From: Bacteroides sp.
GTDB taxonomy: Bacteria; Bacteroidota; Bacteroidia; Bacteroidales; Bacteroidaceae
Assembly (NCBI RefSeq): GCF_030151085.1
Contig: NZ_JASLER010000023.1
Location: 1 to 54,168, forward strand
Length of the DNA stretch: 54,168 bases
Direction of reading: 5' to 3'
Below the pieces are notes generated by a model that saw only the letters and a list, made by a program, of their open reading frames with translations, had not been told where the DNA came from and did no database searches. The position numbers and the translations under genes were made by a program. Positions 36,563 to 43,719 of the stretch are shown here, one piece after another; positions within the stretch are counted from its first letter, which is position 1; each line of letters opens with the position of its first letter.

Positions 36563-36859
36563 ATGAGTTGCAAAAGTTCTAATTTCTGGATCGGACTGGG
36601 AATAGGTTCGGCTGTAGGTGCATTAGCCTATCACTTTTCACGTACCCAAAGAGCAAAAAAGCTGAAAGAAGATGTATATGATGCTATCAACAAAATCAGT
36701 AACGAAGCTAAAGAAGCACTGAACTCTGCCGAGGAACATGCTATGCATGCAGGTGTGAAGGTAGCTGATAAGGTAGCAGGCAAAGCGCATGAAGCTGCTG
36801 ATAAAGCTGACAATTTGAAGGACAAAGTACATGACATCGCAGATCATGCTAAAAAGTAA
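36563..36859 (+). CDS. YtxH-like small membrane-anchored stress protein
   Basis: A 98-aa protein with a glycine-rich N-terminal membrane segment (WIGLGIGSAVGALAYHF, about residues 8-24), followed by a basic stretch and a long charged Lys/Ala/Glu/Asp-rich helix that ends HAKK. This is the YtxH pattern seen in small general-stress proteins. The precise role is not known. It is a single gene with a strong terminator directly after it, divergent from GH115. Function beyond family likeness should not be assumed. Confidence 0.75.
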   Translation: MSCKSSNFWIGLGIGSAVGALAYHFSRTQRAKKLKEDVYDAINKISNEAKEALNSAEEHAMHAGVKVADKVAGKAHEAADKADNLKDKVHDIADHAKK

Positions 36860-36868
36860 GAAAGACGT

Positions 36869-36907
36869 GAGGGAAGACATCAATCCATTGTAGTCTTCCC
36901 TCTTTTT
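36869..36907 (+). terminator. Intrinsic terminator after the YtxH gene
   Basis: A perfect 10-bp stem (GAGGGAAGAC at 36869-36878, complement at 36893-36902) followed by TTTTT. Confidence 0.9.
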
Positions 36908-36912
36908 ATGAA

Positions 36913-37266
36913 TTATTCTGTTTGTAAACTCCGACGATTCAATATCTCATCTATATGATCCAGTGCCCAACCCACTAAAGACTCGACATGTGGCATCAGA
37001 CTATTACCTGTTTCGGTCAGACAATATTCTACGCGAGGTGGAACTTCCGCATACACTTTCCTTACTATTAATCCGTCTGCCTCCAGCGAACGAAGAGTTA
37101 CCGTCAACATGCGCTGAGAAATATCTCCAATAGTCTTCTGAATATCACAGAAACGCATCGTACCATTCGACTTCAGAGTAACCAGTATAAGCATAGACCA
37201 TTTATCTCCCAATCGGCTTAGTACATCCCGTATCGGACAAGCACCGGTGTAATGAAAACTTTTCAT
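36913..37266 (-). CDS. HxlR-family winged-helix transcriptional regulator
   Basis: A 117-aa DNA-binding protein of the HxlR (MarR-like) family. The conserved N-terminal Cys (ACPIRDVL, Cys9) and GDKWSMLIL helix are followed by the recognition region DISQRMLTVTLRSLEADGL and the wing segment ending PPRVEYCLTETG. Members of this family with a single N-terminal Cys often sense electrophiles or redox state, as with YodB and HypR in Bacillus. It is divergent from the DJ-1/PfpI-like gene, and an 8-bp perfect dyad lies between them, suggesting the pair is one regulatory unit. Confidence 0.9.
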   Translation of the reverse strand: MKSFHYTGACPIRDVLSRLGDKWSMLILVTLKSNGTMRFCDIQKTIGDISQRMLTVTLRSLEADGLIVRKVYAEVPPRVEYCLTETGNSLMPHVESLVGWALDHIDEILNRRSLQTE

Positions 37267-37301
37267 TTTTTAACCTTTCCTAATTCGTTGAACTTCAACA
37301 T

Positions 37302-37321
37302 TAGTTACATTGTTGTAACTA
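37302..37321. promoter_or_regulatory. Dyad operator between hxlR and the DJ-1-like gene
   Basis: TAGTTACA (37302-37309) and its perfect complement TGTAACTA (37314-37321) are separated by four bases. The position, 44 bp before the -7 box of the plus-strand gene and 36 bp from the regulator ATG, fits a HxlR-type binding site controlling both directions. Confidence 0.6.
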
Positions 37322-37341
37322 TCTAACTTTCAAGTGCGTTC

Positions 37342-37372
37342 TTGCTATTACCAAACAAGAAGCGTAACTTTG
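37342..37372 (+). promoter_or_regulatory. Promoter of the DJ-1/PfpI-like gene
   Basis: TTG at 37342-37344 and TAACTTTG at 37365-37372 are 20 bases apart, a good TTG-N20-TAnnTTTG arrangement. The start near 37376 leaves a leader of about 56 nt. Confidence 0.6.
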
Positions 37373-37431
37373 CTTCACAAAAGTAATAAACTTACTGAAA
37401 ATAACTATTGTCTCACTTAATAATTATAATT

Positions 37432-37962
37432 ATGGCAAAGAATGTTGCAGTTTTAGCAGTGAACCCGGTAAACGGATTCGGTTTATTCCAATATTTGGAA
37501 GCGTTTTTCGAAAATGGTATTTCTTATAAAGTATTTGCAGTAGCAGATAGCAAGGAAATCAAAACGAATTCCGGTATTGCCCTTGTTGCAGATGATATAG
37601 TGGCGAATTTGAAAGGACATGAAGAGGAATACGACGCGTTGGTATTCGCATGCGGTGATGCAGTCCCAGTATTCCGTCAGAATGCAGATAAGCCTTATAA
37701 TGTTACAATGCTGGAAGTAATCAAAAACTTTGGTGAAAAAGGCAAAATTATGATTGGACATTGTGCTGCCGCTATGATGTTCGATTTCGTGGGTGTAACG
37801 AAAGGCAAGAAAGTAGCTGTTCATCCTTTAGCAAAGCCTGCCATTCAAAACGGAGAGGCTACTGATAAACCATCAGAAGTAGACGGAAATTTCTATACTG
37901 CAAAAGATGAAAACGATATCCACACAATGATATCACAAGTAATTGCAGCCTTGAAGGAATGA
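37432..37962 (+). CDS. DJ-1/PfpI-superfamily protein
   Basis: A 176-aa protein from the ATG at 37432; the earlier ATG at 37408 would add an unlikely isoleucine-rich tail (MSHLIIII). The nucleophile-elbow block GHCAAAMMFD places the conserved Cys at 111, and DALVFACGDAV is the preceding strand. The family includes stress chaperone/deglycase-like proteins and glutamine-amidotransferase-like hydrolases. No signal peptide, so cytoplasmic. Being divergent from an HxlR regulator with a Cys sensor and a shared dyad suggests induction by oxidative or electrophile stress. Exact activity is unknown. Confidence 0.8.
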   Translation: MAKNVAVLAVNPVNGFGLFQYLEAFFENGISYKVFAVADSKEIKTNSGIALVADDIVANLKGHEEEYDALVFACGDAVPVFRQNADKPYNVTMLEVIKNFGEKGKIMIGHCAAAMMFDFVGVTKGKKVAVHPLAKPAIQNGEATDKPSEVDGNFYTAKDENDIHTMISQVIAALKE

Positions 37963-37970
37963 TAGACAAA

Positions 37971-38016
37971 TAAAAAGTTCTATTGCCTGTGTTATTAATG
38001 GCAATAGAACTTTTTA
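37971..38016. terminator. Bidirectional terminator after the DJ-1-like gene
   Basis: A perfect 17-bp stem (arms 37971-37987 and 38000-38016) with a 12-base loop; A-run at one end and T-run at the other. It serves the plus-strand DJ-1-like gene and the minus-strand nitrilase gene. Confidence 0.9.
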
Positions 38017-38041
38017 TTTACTCTATTTCTTAAGCTATTTA

Positions 38042-38851
38042 CTAATATTCTACAATTACTATATCCTCTTTAAAATCTTTGCACTTTATTTGCACTTCGC
38101 CATTAGGTGCAATTAAAGTACTTCCACCTACATAATCAATTCCGGCAAGATCTGTACCGGCACAATTCACTGCAATTACATAAGCTTTATTCTCTACGGC
38201 ACGTTCCGACAAAAGCCTGTTCCAATCTTCACTACGGGATGCAGGCCAATTAGCAATATAGATGGCAGTATCGTATCGATCGTTATTTCTACTCCATTCC
38301 GGGAAACGAAGATCATAACAGATATAGGTAGCAAAACGTCGACCTCTCCAGTTCAATACCAATTGCTTATCTCCAGGAGAAAATGCACCTTTCTTGAAAC
38401 AGTTATGTTTGTCGTAATATTGGTATTCTCCATTAGGAAATACAGCCAAAAGCCTGTTGTAATACTTTCCCGCTTCTTTATATATAGTAGAACCGATAAC
38501 TAATGCATCCGATTGCTTTGCCCACTTCTTCATCTTTTTGATAGTAGCAGAATAATAAGAAGCAACTTTATCTTTAGAACTGATAGCTTCTTCCTTATTC
38601 TTCTGTTTCATCTCACAGCCGGATGTGAATAATTCGGGAAATACAATTACATCACAATCCCTACATTGCTGAACACGCTTTTCAAAGGCCGATAAATTAG
38701 CCTTAACATTTCCCCAGGCAAGATGAGGCTGAACAAGTGCCACACGGCAAAGAGCAACATCACATTGGTCTGCAACAACAGTATCTTGTGCTTGGATTGG
38801 AAAGACAATGGATAATACTACCCAAAATAGAATGAATCTATAACTTATCAT
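38042..38851 (-). CDS. Carbon-nitrogen hydrolase (nitrilase/omega-amidase type), exported
   Basis: A 269-aa amidase of the nitrilase superfamily. The catalytic triad is visible: Glu73 (FPELF), Lys148 (YDKHNCF) and Cys178 (ICYDLRFPEW). The YDLRFPEW form is that of omega-amidase/YafV-like members acting on alpha-keto acid amides. Unusually it starts with a cleavable signal peptide (MISYRFILFWVVLSIVFPIQAQ), so it would act in the periplasm. It lies 8 bp after the TIGR02757 gene, in a two-gene operon. The substrate cannot be told from sequence. Confidence 0.85.
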   Translation of the reverse strand: MISYRFILFWVVLSIVFPIQAQDTVVADQCDVALCRVALVQPHLAWGNVKANLSAFEKRVQQCRDCDVIVFPELFTSGCEMKQKNKEEAISSKDKVASYYSATIKKMKKWAKQSDALVIGSTIYKEAGKYYNRLLAVFPNGEYQYYDKHNCFKKGAFSPGDKQLVLNWRGRRFATYICYDLRFPEWSRNNDRYDTAIYIANWPASRSEDWNRLLSERAVENKAYVIAVNCAGTDLAGIDYVGGSTLIAPNGEVQIKCKDFKEDIVIVEY

Positions 38852-38859
38852 GATTTCTA

Positions 38860-39564
38860 TTACTTATTATTTACTCCATATCCAAATAAAGCAAAATCTC
38901 CCAAACACGGGTCATCCGGAAATACCTCGGCCAATGCATCGGTTATCCGGCGGGCGTTCTTTAGAGAAAAGGTTTCTGTCTCCGTGAGTTGCAAAGCATA
39001 CGCCACACGACACACATGTGTATCTAAAGGAATTATCAAATCCCTTCTACTATAACTCGTCCAAATTCCCAAATCAACCTCAGAGTCTTTCCTAATCATC
39101 CAACGCAAAAACATATTCAGCTTCTTCTGAGGACTCTTGGCAGATACTTCCAGAAATGCACACAGTTTTTCCATAGGAGAACCCGAATGCATCAACAAAG
39201 CATCTTCCAATGAGTCAAAACTGGAATAAGCTTTATTTAGCCGCCTAAAGTATTCATTAAAATCAGAATAGGTGAGCATGCGATAAAAGCTACTTTTTTC
39301 TGTAACGGGGAAATCTTTCTCCCACTGATGAGACAAGACGTATTGATAAGGAGAATCCCCCATTTGCACATGAAGTTCATCTGCCTTTTTAAGAATTTGT
39401 TTACGGTTGCCAAAACTCATAATAGCTGTCAGCAGACCACTTATCTCAATATCTTGTTTCCGGATGTAACGATGTGGAAACTGTACCGGATCATTTTTAA
39501 TAAAGTCGGTACAATGATAGGTATCCGCCCATTCCAATAGTTGCAACTTTATATCTTCAGTCAT
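38860..39564 (-). CDS. TIGR02757 (DUF2400) family protein
   Basis: A 234-aa cytoplasmic protein of the conserved TIGR02757 family, typical of Bacteroidetes and Epsilonproteobacteria. Signature stretches are DIEISGLLTAIMSFGNRKQI (about residues 36-55), the FLRWMIRKD segment and DLIIPLDTHVCRVAYAL, and it ends in the GDFALFGYGV block. The PLDTHV and helical character resemble helix-hairpin-helix DNA glycosylases, but no defined reaction is established. It is the first gene of an operon with the nitrilase (8-bp gap). Confidence 0.88.
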   Translation of the reverse strand: MTEDIKLQLLEWADTYHCTDFIKNDPVQFPHRYIRKQDIEISGLLTAIMSFGNRKQILKKADELHVQMGDSPYQYVLSHQWEKDFPVTEKSSFYRMLTYSDFNEYFRRLNKAYSSFDSLEDALLMHSGSPMEKLCAFLEVSAKSPQKKLNMFLRWMIRKDSEVDLGIWTSYSRRDLIIPLDTHVCRVAYALQLTETETFSLKNARRITDALAEVFPDDPCLGDFALFGYGVNNK

Positions 39565-39592
39565 CTATCTGTAGTTTTTCGTAATTGAGATG

Positions 39593-39600
39593 CAAAGATA
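39593..39600 (-). promoter_or_regulatory. Putative -7 box of the TIGR02757-nitrilase operon
   Basis: The minus strand reads TATCTTTG (TAnnTTTG), giving a leader of about 25 nt. Confidence 0.6.
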
Positions 39601-39758
39601 TCCTATTTATCAGTTGCTAACGGTAGAATCTTTATTAATTTCTCCAAAATCAATCCATTCAATCTTCCTCCATAAAAAGTTGAAGATATTTTTGTGATAA
39701 TTGTATATTTTCTAGCTAAATATGCTTTTTACTCTAGACGAATATAAATTTAATTGGT

Positions 39759-39766
39759 TATCTTTG
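39759..39766 (+). promoter_or_regulatory. Putative -7 box of the LruC lipoprotein gene
   Basis: TATCTTTG (TAnnTTTG) lies 37 bp before the preferred ATG at 39796. An upstream in-frame ATG at 39754 precedes this box and so cannot be used from this promoter. Confidence 0.6.
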
Positions 39767-39795
39767 TAGCAATTAATGAACAAACAAGCAATAAT

Positions 39796-41094
39796 ATGAA
39801 AAAAGCTCTATTAGGATTTGCTGCTCTCGCTACTATTTGTTTGACTCAGTCGTGCATGCACGATATATCGAACATTGAAGAGCCACCAGCTACCAACGAT
39901 TTTAAAGATTTGAAAGTATCTCCCATTTTTGACTGGGTAACCTCTAAAAACATCACTTGTACAGTAAATTCGGATGCACCCACGAAAGTAGAAATTTATA
40001 CTGATGAAGCGTGCGAGGAAGAGTTACTAGCTACATTCATTACTCAAGAAGGTAGTAACCAACTTGCCGTGAGTATAGCACAAGCTACAAATAAGCTGTA
40101 TTTGAAATACACTACATCATCGGATGCTACGAAAATATTAACTACAACAGTAAGCAATGGTACTGCAACGTTTTCTGTGACTGGTGGAGCACAAGTGCTA
40201 AAGGCTGAATCCAGAAATGCGATGACTAGAGCAGATGATATGCCGATATTTGATGGTGGAGCTTATATATCATATCCGGCAAAGTGGGGAACAGTCATGT
40301 TCGAAGATCAATTCCCAGCTTTAGGTGATTACGATTTCAATGATTTCGTTGCATCCTATCAAATTGCCCTTGAATTCCCTTGGGATGGTGAAAAGTATAA
40401 TACAGAACTCGTCCATCAAGTCAGGGTACACTTAAGATTAAAAGCTATAGGTGGCATATTGAAATTCACTCCATACGTTAGAATAGTTGGATTGAATAAA
40501 TCTATCGTGAGCATGCCTAATCCTGCTTATAATCGACCAGAATACCCAAATCCCAAAATTTTAAATAATACAATTGACAAAGTAGAAACATCTCTTGTTG
40601 AAAGTCCACTAACCAATGATGTTATTGTTGAATTTAAAAATCTCAATGCAAGTAACCCTTATGCAGTGAAAGACTCTCCTTATTACAATACGACTCAAGG
40701 AAAAACAACTAAGGATAATCAATTAACTGAAGTATGGGTATATCTCGCTTTGAGCAAAGAAATGAAAACTAGCGATTTGTTAGATAACAATATAGATATT
40801 TTTCTCGCATCAGACGATAAAACAAAAGAAATTCACTTAAGAGGTTTCAAACCCGTATTTAGTGAATATGACTACAACTTAGAAGGCATCAGCAAAGACA
40901 CACCATATGCATCGGACAAAAATCTTATATGGGGGCTTAAAGTAGCTTACCCAATTCCACATGCAGTAGAAAGGGCTAACTTCTGTACCGTTTACCGTAA
41001 TTTTGCAAGTTGGGCAGAAAGTGACGGCAATAGCAATCTTGATTGGTACGATAGTAATACAGATCAGGATAATTTGATAAAATGGGCTAAATAG
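39796..41094 (+). CDS. LruC-domain lipoprotein (DUF4842-type)
   Basis: A 432-aa lipoprotein from the ATG at 39796 (lipobox TQSC, Cys20). The start is fixed by the signal peptide and by the promoter box at 39759-39766. The family hallmark FEDQFPALGDYDFNDF (about residues 180-195) is Asp-rich and may bind calcium. A second conserved region, IWGLKVAYPIPHAVE...FASWAES..DWY, is near the C-terminus. LruC proteins were named from Leptospira outer-membrane work; in Bacteroides their job is not settled. A single gene with a strong terminator. Codon use looks more AT-rich than in the neighbouring enzyme genes. Confidence 0.82.
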   Translation: MKKALLGFAALATICLTQSCMHDISNIEEPPATNDFKDLKVSPIFDWVTSKNITCTVNSDAPTKVEIYTDEACEEELLATFITQEGSNQLAVSIAQATNKLYLKYTTSSDATKILTTTVSNGTATFSVTGGAQVLKAESRNAMTRADDMPIFDGGAYISYPAKWGTVMFEDQFPALGDYDFNDFVASYQIALEFPWDGEKYNTELVHQVRVHLRLKAIGGILKFTPYVRIVGLNKSIVSMPNPAYNRPEYPNPKILNNTIDKVETSLVESPLTNDVIVEFKNLNASNPYAVKDSPYYNTTQGKTTKDNQLTEVWVYLALSKEMKTSDLLDNNIDIFLASDDKTKEIHLRGFKPVFSEYDYNLEGISKDTPYASDKNLIWGLKVAYPIPHAVERANFCTVYRNFASWAESDGNSNLDWYDSNTDQDNLIKWAK

Positions 41095-41117
41095 AACATT
41101 ATACCCAAAGTAACTTA

Positions 41118-41174
41118 GAGGCTGCCTCAATTACTGATTAACTTTTTTATCAGTAATTGAGGCAGTCTCTTTTT
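41118..41174 (+). terminator. Strong intrinsic terminator after the LruC gene
   Basis: A stem of about 20 bp with one mismatch (arms near 41118-41138 and 41149-41169) is followed by TTTTTT. Confidence 0.9.
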
Positions 41175-41233
41175 TATATCAAAGAATTCCTATTTATAGC
41201 AACATCGGACAAGTCCCCTATTTCTTTTACCTC

Positions 41234-41241
41234 TATCTTTG
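41234..41241 (+). promoter_or_regulatory. Putative -7 box of the AraC-GyrI regulator
   Basis: TATCTTTG (TAnnTTTG); transcription would start near 41245. It decides the gene start: a GTG at 41246 would be leaderless, while the ATG at 41264 gets a leader of about 19 nt. Confidence 0.6.
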
Positions 41242-41263
41242 CATCGTGAAAACCAATAGAAAC

Positions 41264-42121
41264 ATGGAAAATAAGAAGACAACGCAAGAAGAATATCAAA
41301 AGTGTGTAAATGCAGTGATAGATTACATCAATCTTCATCTCGGAGAAGAAATTGACCTGAAGTCTTTGGCCAAGATTTCCCACTTCTCTCCGTTCTATTT
41401 CCACCGCATAATGAAAGCATTCTTGGGCGAACCCATCGGGACATTTATCGTCCGGACACGTACCGAAGCCGCCGCACGATTGCTGCGTTACTCCGACATG
41501 CCAATAGCAGATATTGCCTACCGTATCGGATACTCCTCGCCTTCTTCATTATCCAAAGTATTTAAACAATTCTATGGCATTTCACCTTTAGAATACCGTA
41601 ACAATAAAAACTTTGTAATTATGAAACCAGCTATTATCCGTCCCGATCTTGACCTAAAACGAGAAATCAAAGAAGTTCCCGCCCGTAATGTAATCTACCT
41701 TCGTCTATTTGGAGATTATAAACTAAACGATTATTGTGGCACATGGATGCGCCTTTTCCAGTTTATCAAAGAACAAGGACTGCCCATGGGCGAAGTCATG
41801 CCACTCTGCATTTATCATGACGACCCCAAAGTAACACCAGTCGATAAACTTCGCACTGATGTATGCATGATCATGCCCGAACGAGTTACTCCCAAAGGTG
41901 ATGTAGGCTTCAAACTGATTCCCGCCGGTCGTTATGCCATCTTCCTGTATAAAGGTTCATACGAATATCTGCAAGCCGTATATGACACCATCTACGGAAA
42001 GTATATTCCTGAGATGGAATGCACACTCCGCAACGAACCTAGTGCAGAACGCTACATGAATGACCCTGCTAACACTGCCCCCGAAGATTTGCTAACTGAA
42101 ATCTACATTCCAGTAGAATAA
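41264..42121 (+). CDS. AraC-family regulator with GyrI-like effector domain
   Basis: A 285-aa transcription factor from the ATG at 41264. Residues about 8-108 hold the two helix-turn-helix motifs of the AraC/XylS family (HFSPFYFHRIMKAF, and IADIAYRIGYSSPSSLSKVF ending PLEYR). Residues about 120-285 form a GyrI/SOUL-like small-molecule domain (PARNVIYLRLFGDY, FKLIPAGRYAIFLYKGSY). This is the layout of multidrug-sensing activators such as Rob or BmrR-type binders. No target gene is adjacent, so its regulon is unknown. Followed by a 13-bp stem terminator. Confidence 0.88.
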   Translation: MENKKTTQEEYQKCVNAVIDYINLHLGEEIDLKSLAKISHFSPFYFHRIMKAFLGEPIGTFIVRTRTEAAARLLRYSDMPIADIAYRIGYSSPSSLSKVFKQFYGISPLEYRNNKNFVIMKPAIIRPDLDLKREIKEVPARNVIYLRLFGDYKLNDYCGTWMRLFQFIKEQGLPMGEVMPLCIYHDDPKVTPVDKLRTDVCMIMPERVTPKGDVGFKLIPAGRYAIFLYKGSYEYLQAVYDTIYGKYIPEMECTLRNEPSAERYMNDPANTAPEDLLTEIYIPVE

Positions 42122-42148
42122 ACCTCTGTGCAAAATCGGTAAATATAC

Positions 42149-42185
42149 AAGGGATAATGTAGATAAAGACCATACATTATCCCTT
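42149..42185 (+). terminator. Terminator after the AraC-GyrI gene
   Basis: A perfect 13-bp stem (AAGGGATAATGTA at 42149-42161, complement at 42173-42185) with an 11-base loop; only a short T-rich tail follows. Confidence 0.7.
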
Positions 42186-42300
42186 TATACACTGTGTATA
42201 AGGCTATTTCCCATCATGTCAAAGAGTAAAAAACACAGTACATTCATTCAAAAAGTACAAAGATTAGAGAAGATAACAACAGATGTTACGAAGAAAAAAC

Positions 42301-42308
42301 TAACTTTG
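42301..42308 (+). promoter_or_regulatory. Putative -7 box of the DUF3795 gene
   Basis: TAACTTTG (TAnnTTTG), 49 bp before the ATG at 42358. Confidence 0.5.
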
Positions 42309-42357
42309 TATACTTTCAAAACAAAGGTAAGGTTGCAAACATTCATACTAAGACAAA

Positions 42358-42708
42358 ATGGATAAAACAGAAATTAAAGCCGATGCATCACGCATCGCCG
42401 CCTGCGGACTCTACTGTGGAGCCTGCCGGAAGTACATAAAAGGAGCTTGTCCCGGCTGCCATCAGAATGAGAAAGCAAGTTGGTGTAAGATTCGGCAATG
42501 CTGTCAGAATAAAGGCTATGCCACCTGTGCCGAATGCGAAATGAACGTAAAAGAATGCAAGATACACTCCAATTTCATAGGAAAAGTATTTGCTTTCTTA
42601 TTTAATTCCGACCGTGCCGCCTGCATCCGCTATATAAAAGAAAATGGTGCAGAAGCTTTCGCGCAAGAAATGGCACAACGCAAAATACAAACAATAAAAA
42701 GAAAATAA
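42358..42708 (+). CDS. Cysteine-rich DUF3795 protein
   Basis: A 116-aa protein with about 13 cysteines, mostly in CxxC-like pairs in residues 14-65 (CGLYCGACRKY, CPGCHQ, CKIRQCCQNKG, CAECEMNVKEC). The pattern is that of DUF3795, probably a small zinc-binding protein; the C-terminal third is helical (RAACIRYIKENGAEAF). No signal peptide. A single gene with its own promoter box. Function is not known and the metal binding is inferred from the cysteines. Confidence 0.82.
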   Translation: MDKTEIKADASRIAACGLYCGACRKYIKGACPGCHQNEKASWCKIRQCCQNKGYATCAECEMNVKECKIHSNFIGKVFAFLFNSDRAACIRYIKENGAEAFAQEMAQRKIQTIKRK

Positions 42709-42732
42709 TCTGGAATATCCATCTTTTTTTGT

Positions 42733-42740
42733 TATCTTTG
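42733..42740 (+). promoter_or_regulatory. Putative -7 box of the cold-shock-domain gene
   Basis: TATCTTTG (TAnnTTTG). The start near 42744 would leave an unusually long leader of about 157 nt. Confidence 0.6.
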
Positions 42741-42743
42741 TGC

Positions 42744-42900
42744 CAAGGTCGTGAGTTATGAATTATTATCGCATAGTTCTTCTTTTTAATATTGGCATTA
42801 TTATTAGTAAGTAGTCCTCTTCTTTAATCATCCTTCCCCCTCACTCCTTACATTACTGATTCGCATTATATAAACTGAGTATTCATTAAATAATAGTTCA
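42744..42900 (+). other. Long 5' leader of the cold-shock-domain gene with a short upstream reading frame
   Basis: The stretch between the predicted start and the ATG at 42901 is long for this genome. It contains an 18-codon reading frame at 42758-42814 (MNYYRIVLLFNIGIIISK) and a pyrimidine-rich block (TTCCCCCTCACTCC, near 42834). Long structured leaders are the regulatory part of E. coli cspA mRNA; a similar role here is only inferred. Confidence 0.45.
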
Positions 42901-43359
42901 ATGGCAAAATCCATCACAAGTAGTAAGCGTGATAACGAAAAAAAGAAAAATCAGAAACGAGAAGAGAAACAGAAGAGAAAAGAAAGCAGAAAGTTGTCCG
43001 GCACAAATAGCTTCGACGACATGATTGCCTATGTAGACGAGAATGGAATGATAACTTCCACTCCGCCGGTTGAGAATGCTAAGAAAGAGGAGATCGATAT
43101 AGAGAGTATCGTAATATCAACACCTAAAAAGGTAGAAGAAGAGCCTGCTATCTTAAAAGGTCGGGTTGAGTTTTTCAATGAGGCCAAAGGATTCGGCTTT
43201 ATAAAGAATCTCTCCGGAGTTGACAAGTACTTTTTCCATATCAATAATGTAACCGATGAAATCGTAGAAGGGAATATCGTAACATTTACCCTTGAAAAAG
43301 GATTAAAAGGATTAAATGCTGTAAACGTCTGCCTGGTACCTGCCACAGAACCTAAATAA
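42901..43359 (+). CDS. Cold-shock-domain protein with lysine-rich N-terminus
   Basis: A 152-aa protein. The first 35 residues are almost all Lys, Arg, Glu and Gln (a basic, disordered tail). The C-terminal cold-shock domain (about 85-150) shows RNP1-like KGFGFI and RNP2-like KYFFHINNV after GRVEFFNEA. It should bind single-stranded RNA or DNA in the cytoplasm. The tail-plus-domain layout is common in Bacteroidetes and differs from the 70-aa classical Csp. The long leader suggests post-transcriptional control. A small GNAT gene follows 84 bp on and may be cotranscribed. Confidence 0.88.
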   Translation: MAKSITSSKRDNEKKKNQKREEKQKRKESRKLSGTNSFDDMIAYVDENGMITSTPPVENAKKEEIDIESIVISTPKKVEEEPAILKGRVEFFNEAKGFGFIKNLSGVDKYFFHINNVTDEIVEGNIVTFTLEKGLKGLNAVNVCLVPATEPK

Positions 43360-43443
43360 GTTTCCATCTAAAAAAGAAGTATTCCCTTGCCTTTCTGCCT
43401 ATTTTTTACGAACTTGCATGTTCATTTAAATAAAAGAATCATT

Positions 43444-43707
43444 ATGGAATACATCATCAATCACTTGCCCGAACGCCATTTGTTCACAACTGAGATTGAA
43501 GGCTATACTGCTTATGTAGAATATCGTTTGCAAGACGAAAGTCTGGATATTCTACATACAATAGTGCCTCCCCCACTAGAAGGGCGTGGCATCGCCGCTG
43601 CTCTAGTAAAGAAGGCCTATGAATATGCTTCAGAACAAGGATTAAAGCCGAAAGCTACCTGTTCGTATGCGGTAAAATGGTTGGAAAGACATCCTATCGG
43701 CTCATGA
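43444..43707 (+). CDS. Small GNAT-type N-acetyltransferase (YjdJ/NATD1-like)
   Basis: An 87-aa protein from the ATG at 43444; the frame is open further upstream, but the earlier ATG adds a non-conserved stretch within the preceding spacer. It has the compact acetyl-CoA-binding segment GRGIAAALVKKAYEYA (about residues 44-59) and the family ending CSYAVKWLERHP. This mini-GNAT family occurs in bacteria and eukaryotes; acceptors are unknown. Cytoplasmic. Confidence 0.82.
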   Translation: MEYIINHLPERHLFTTEIEGYTAYVEYRLQDESLDILHTIVPPPLEGRGIAAALVKKAYEYASEQGLKPKATCSYAVKWLERHPIGS

Positions 43708-43719
43708 GGGAGGAAGCTA

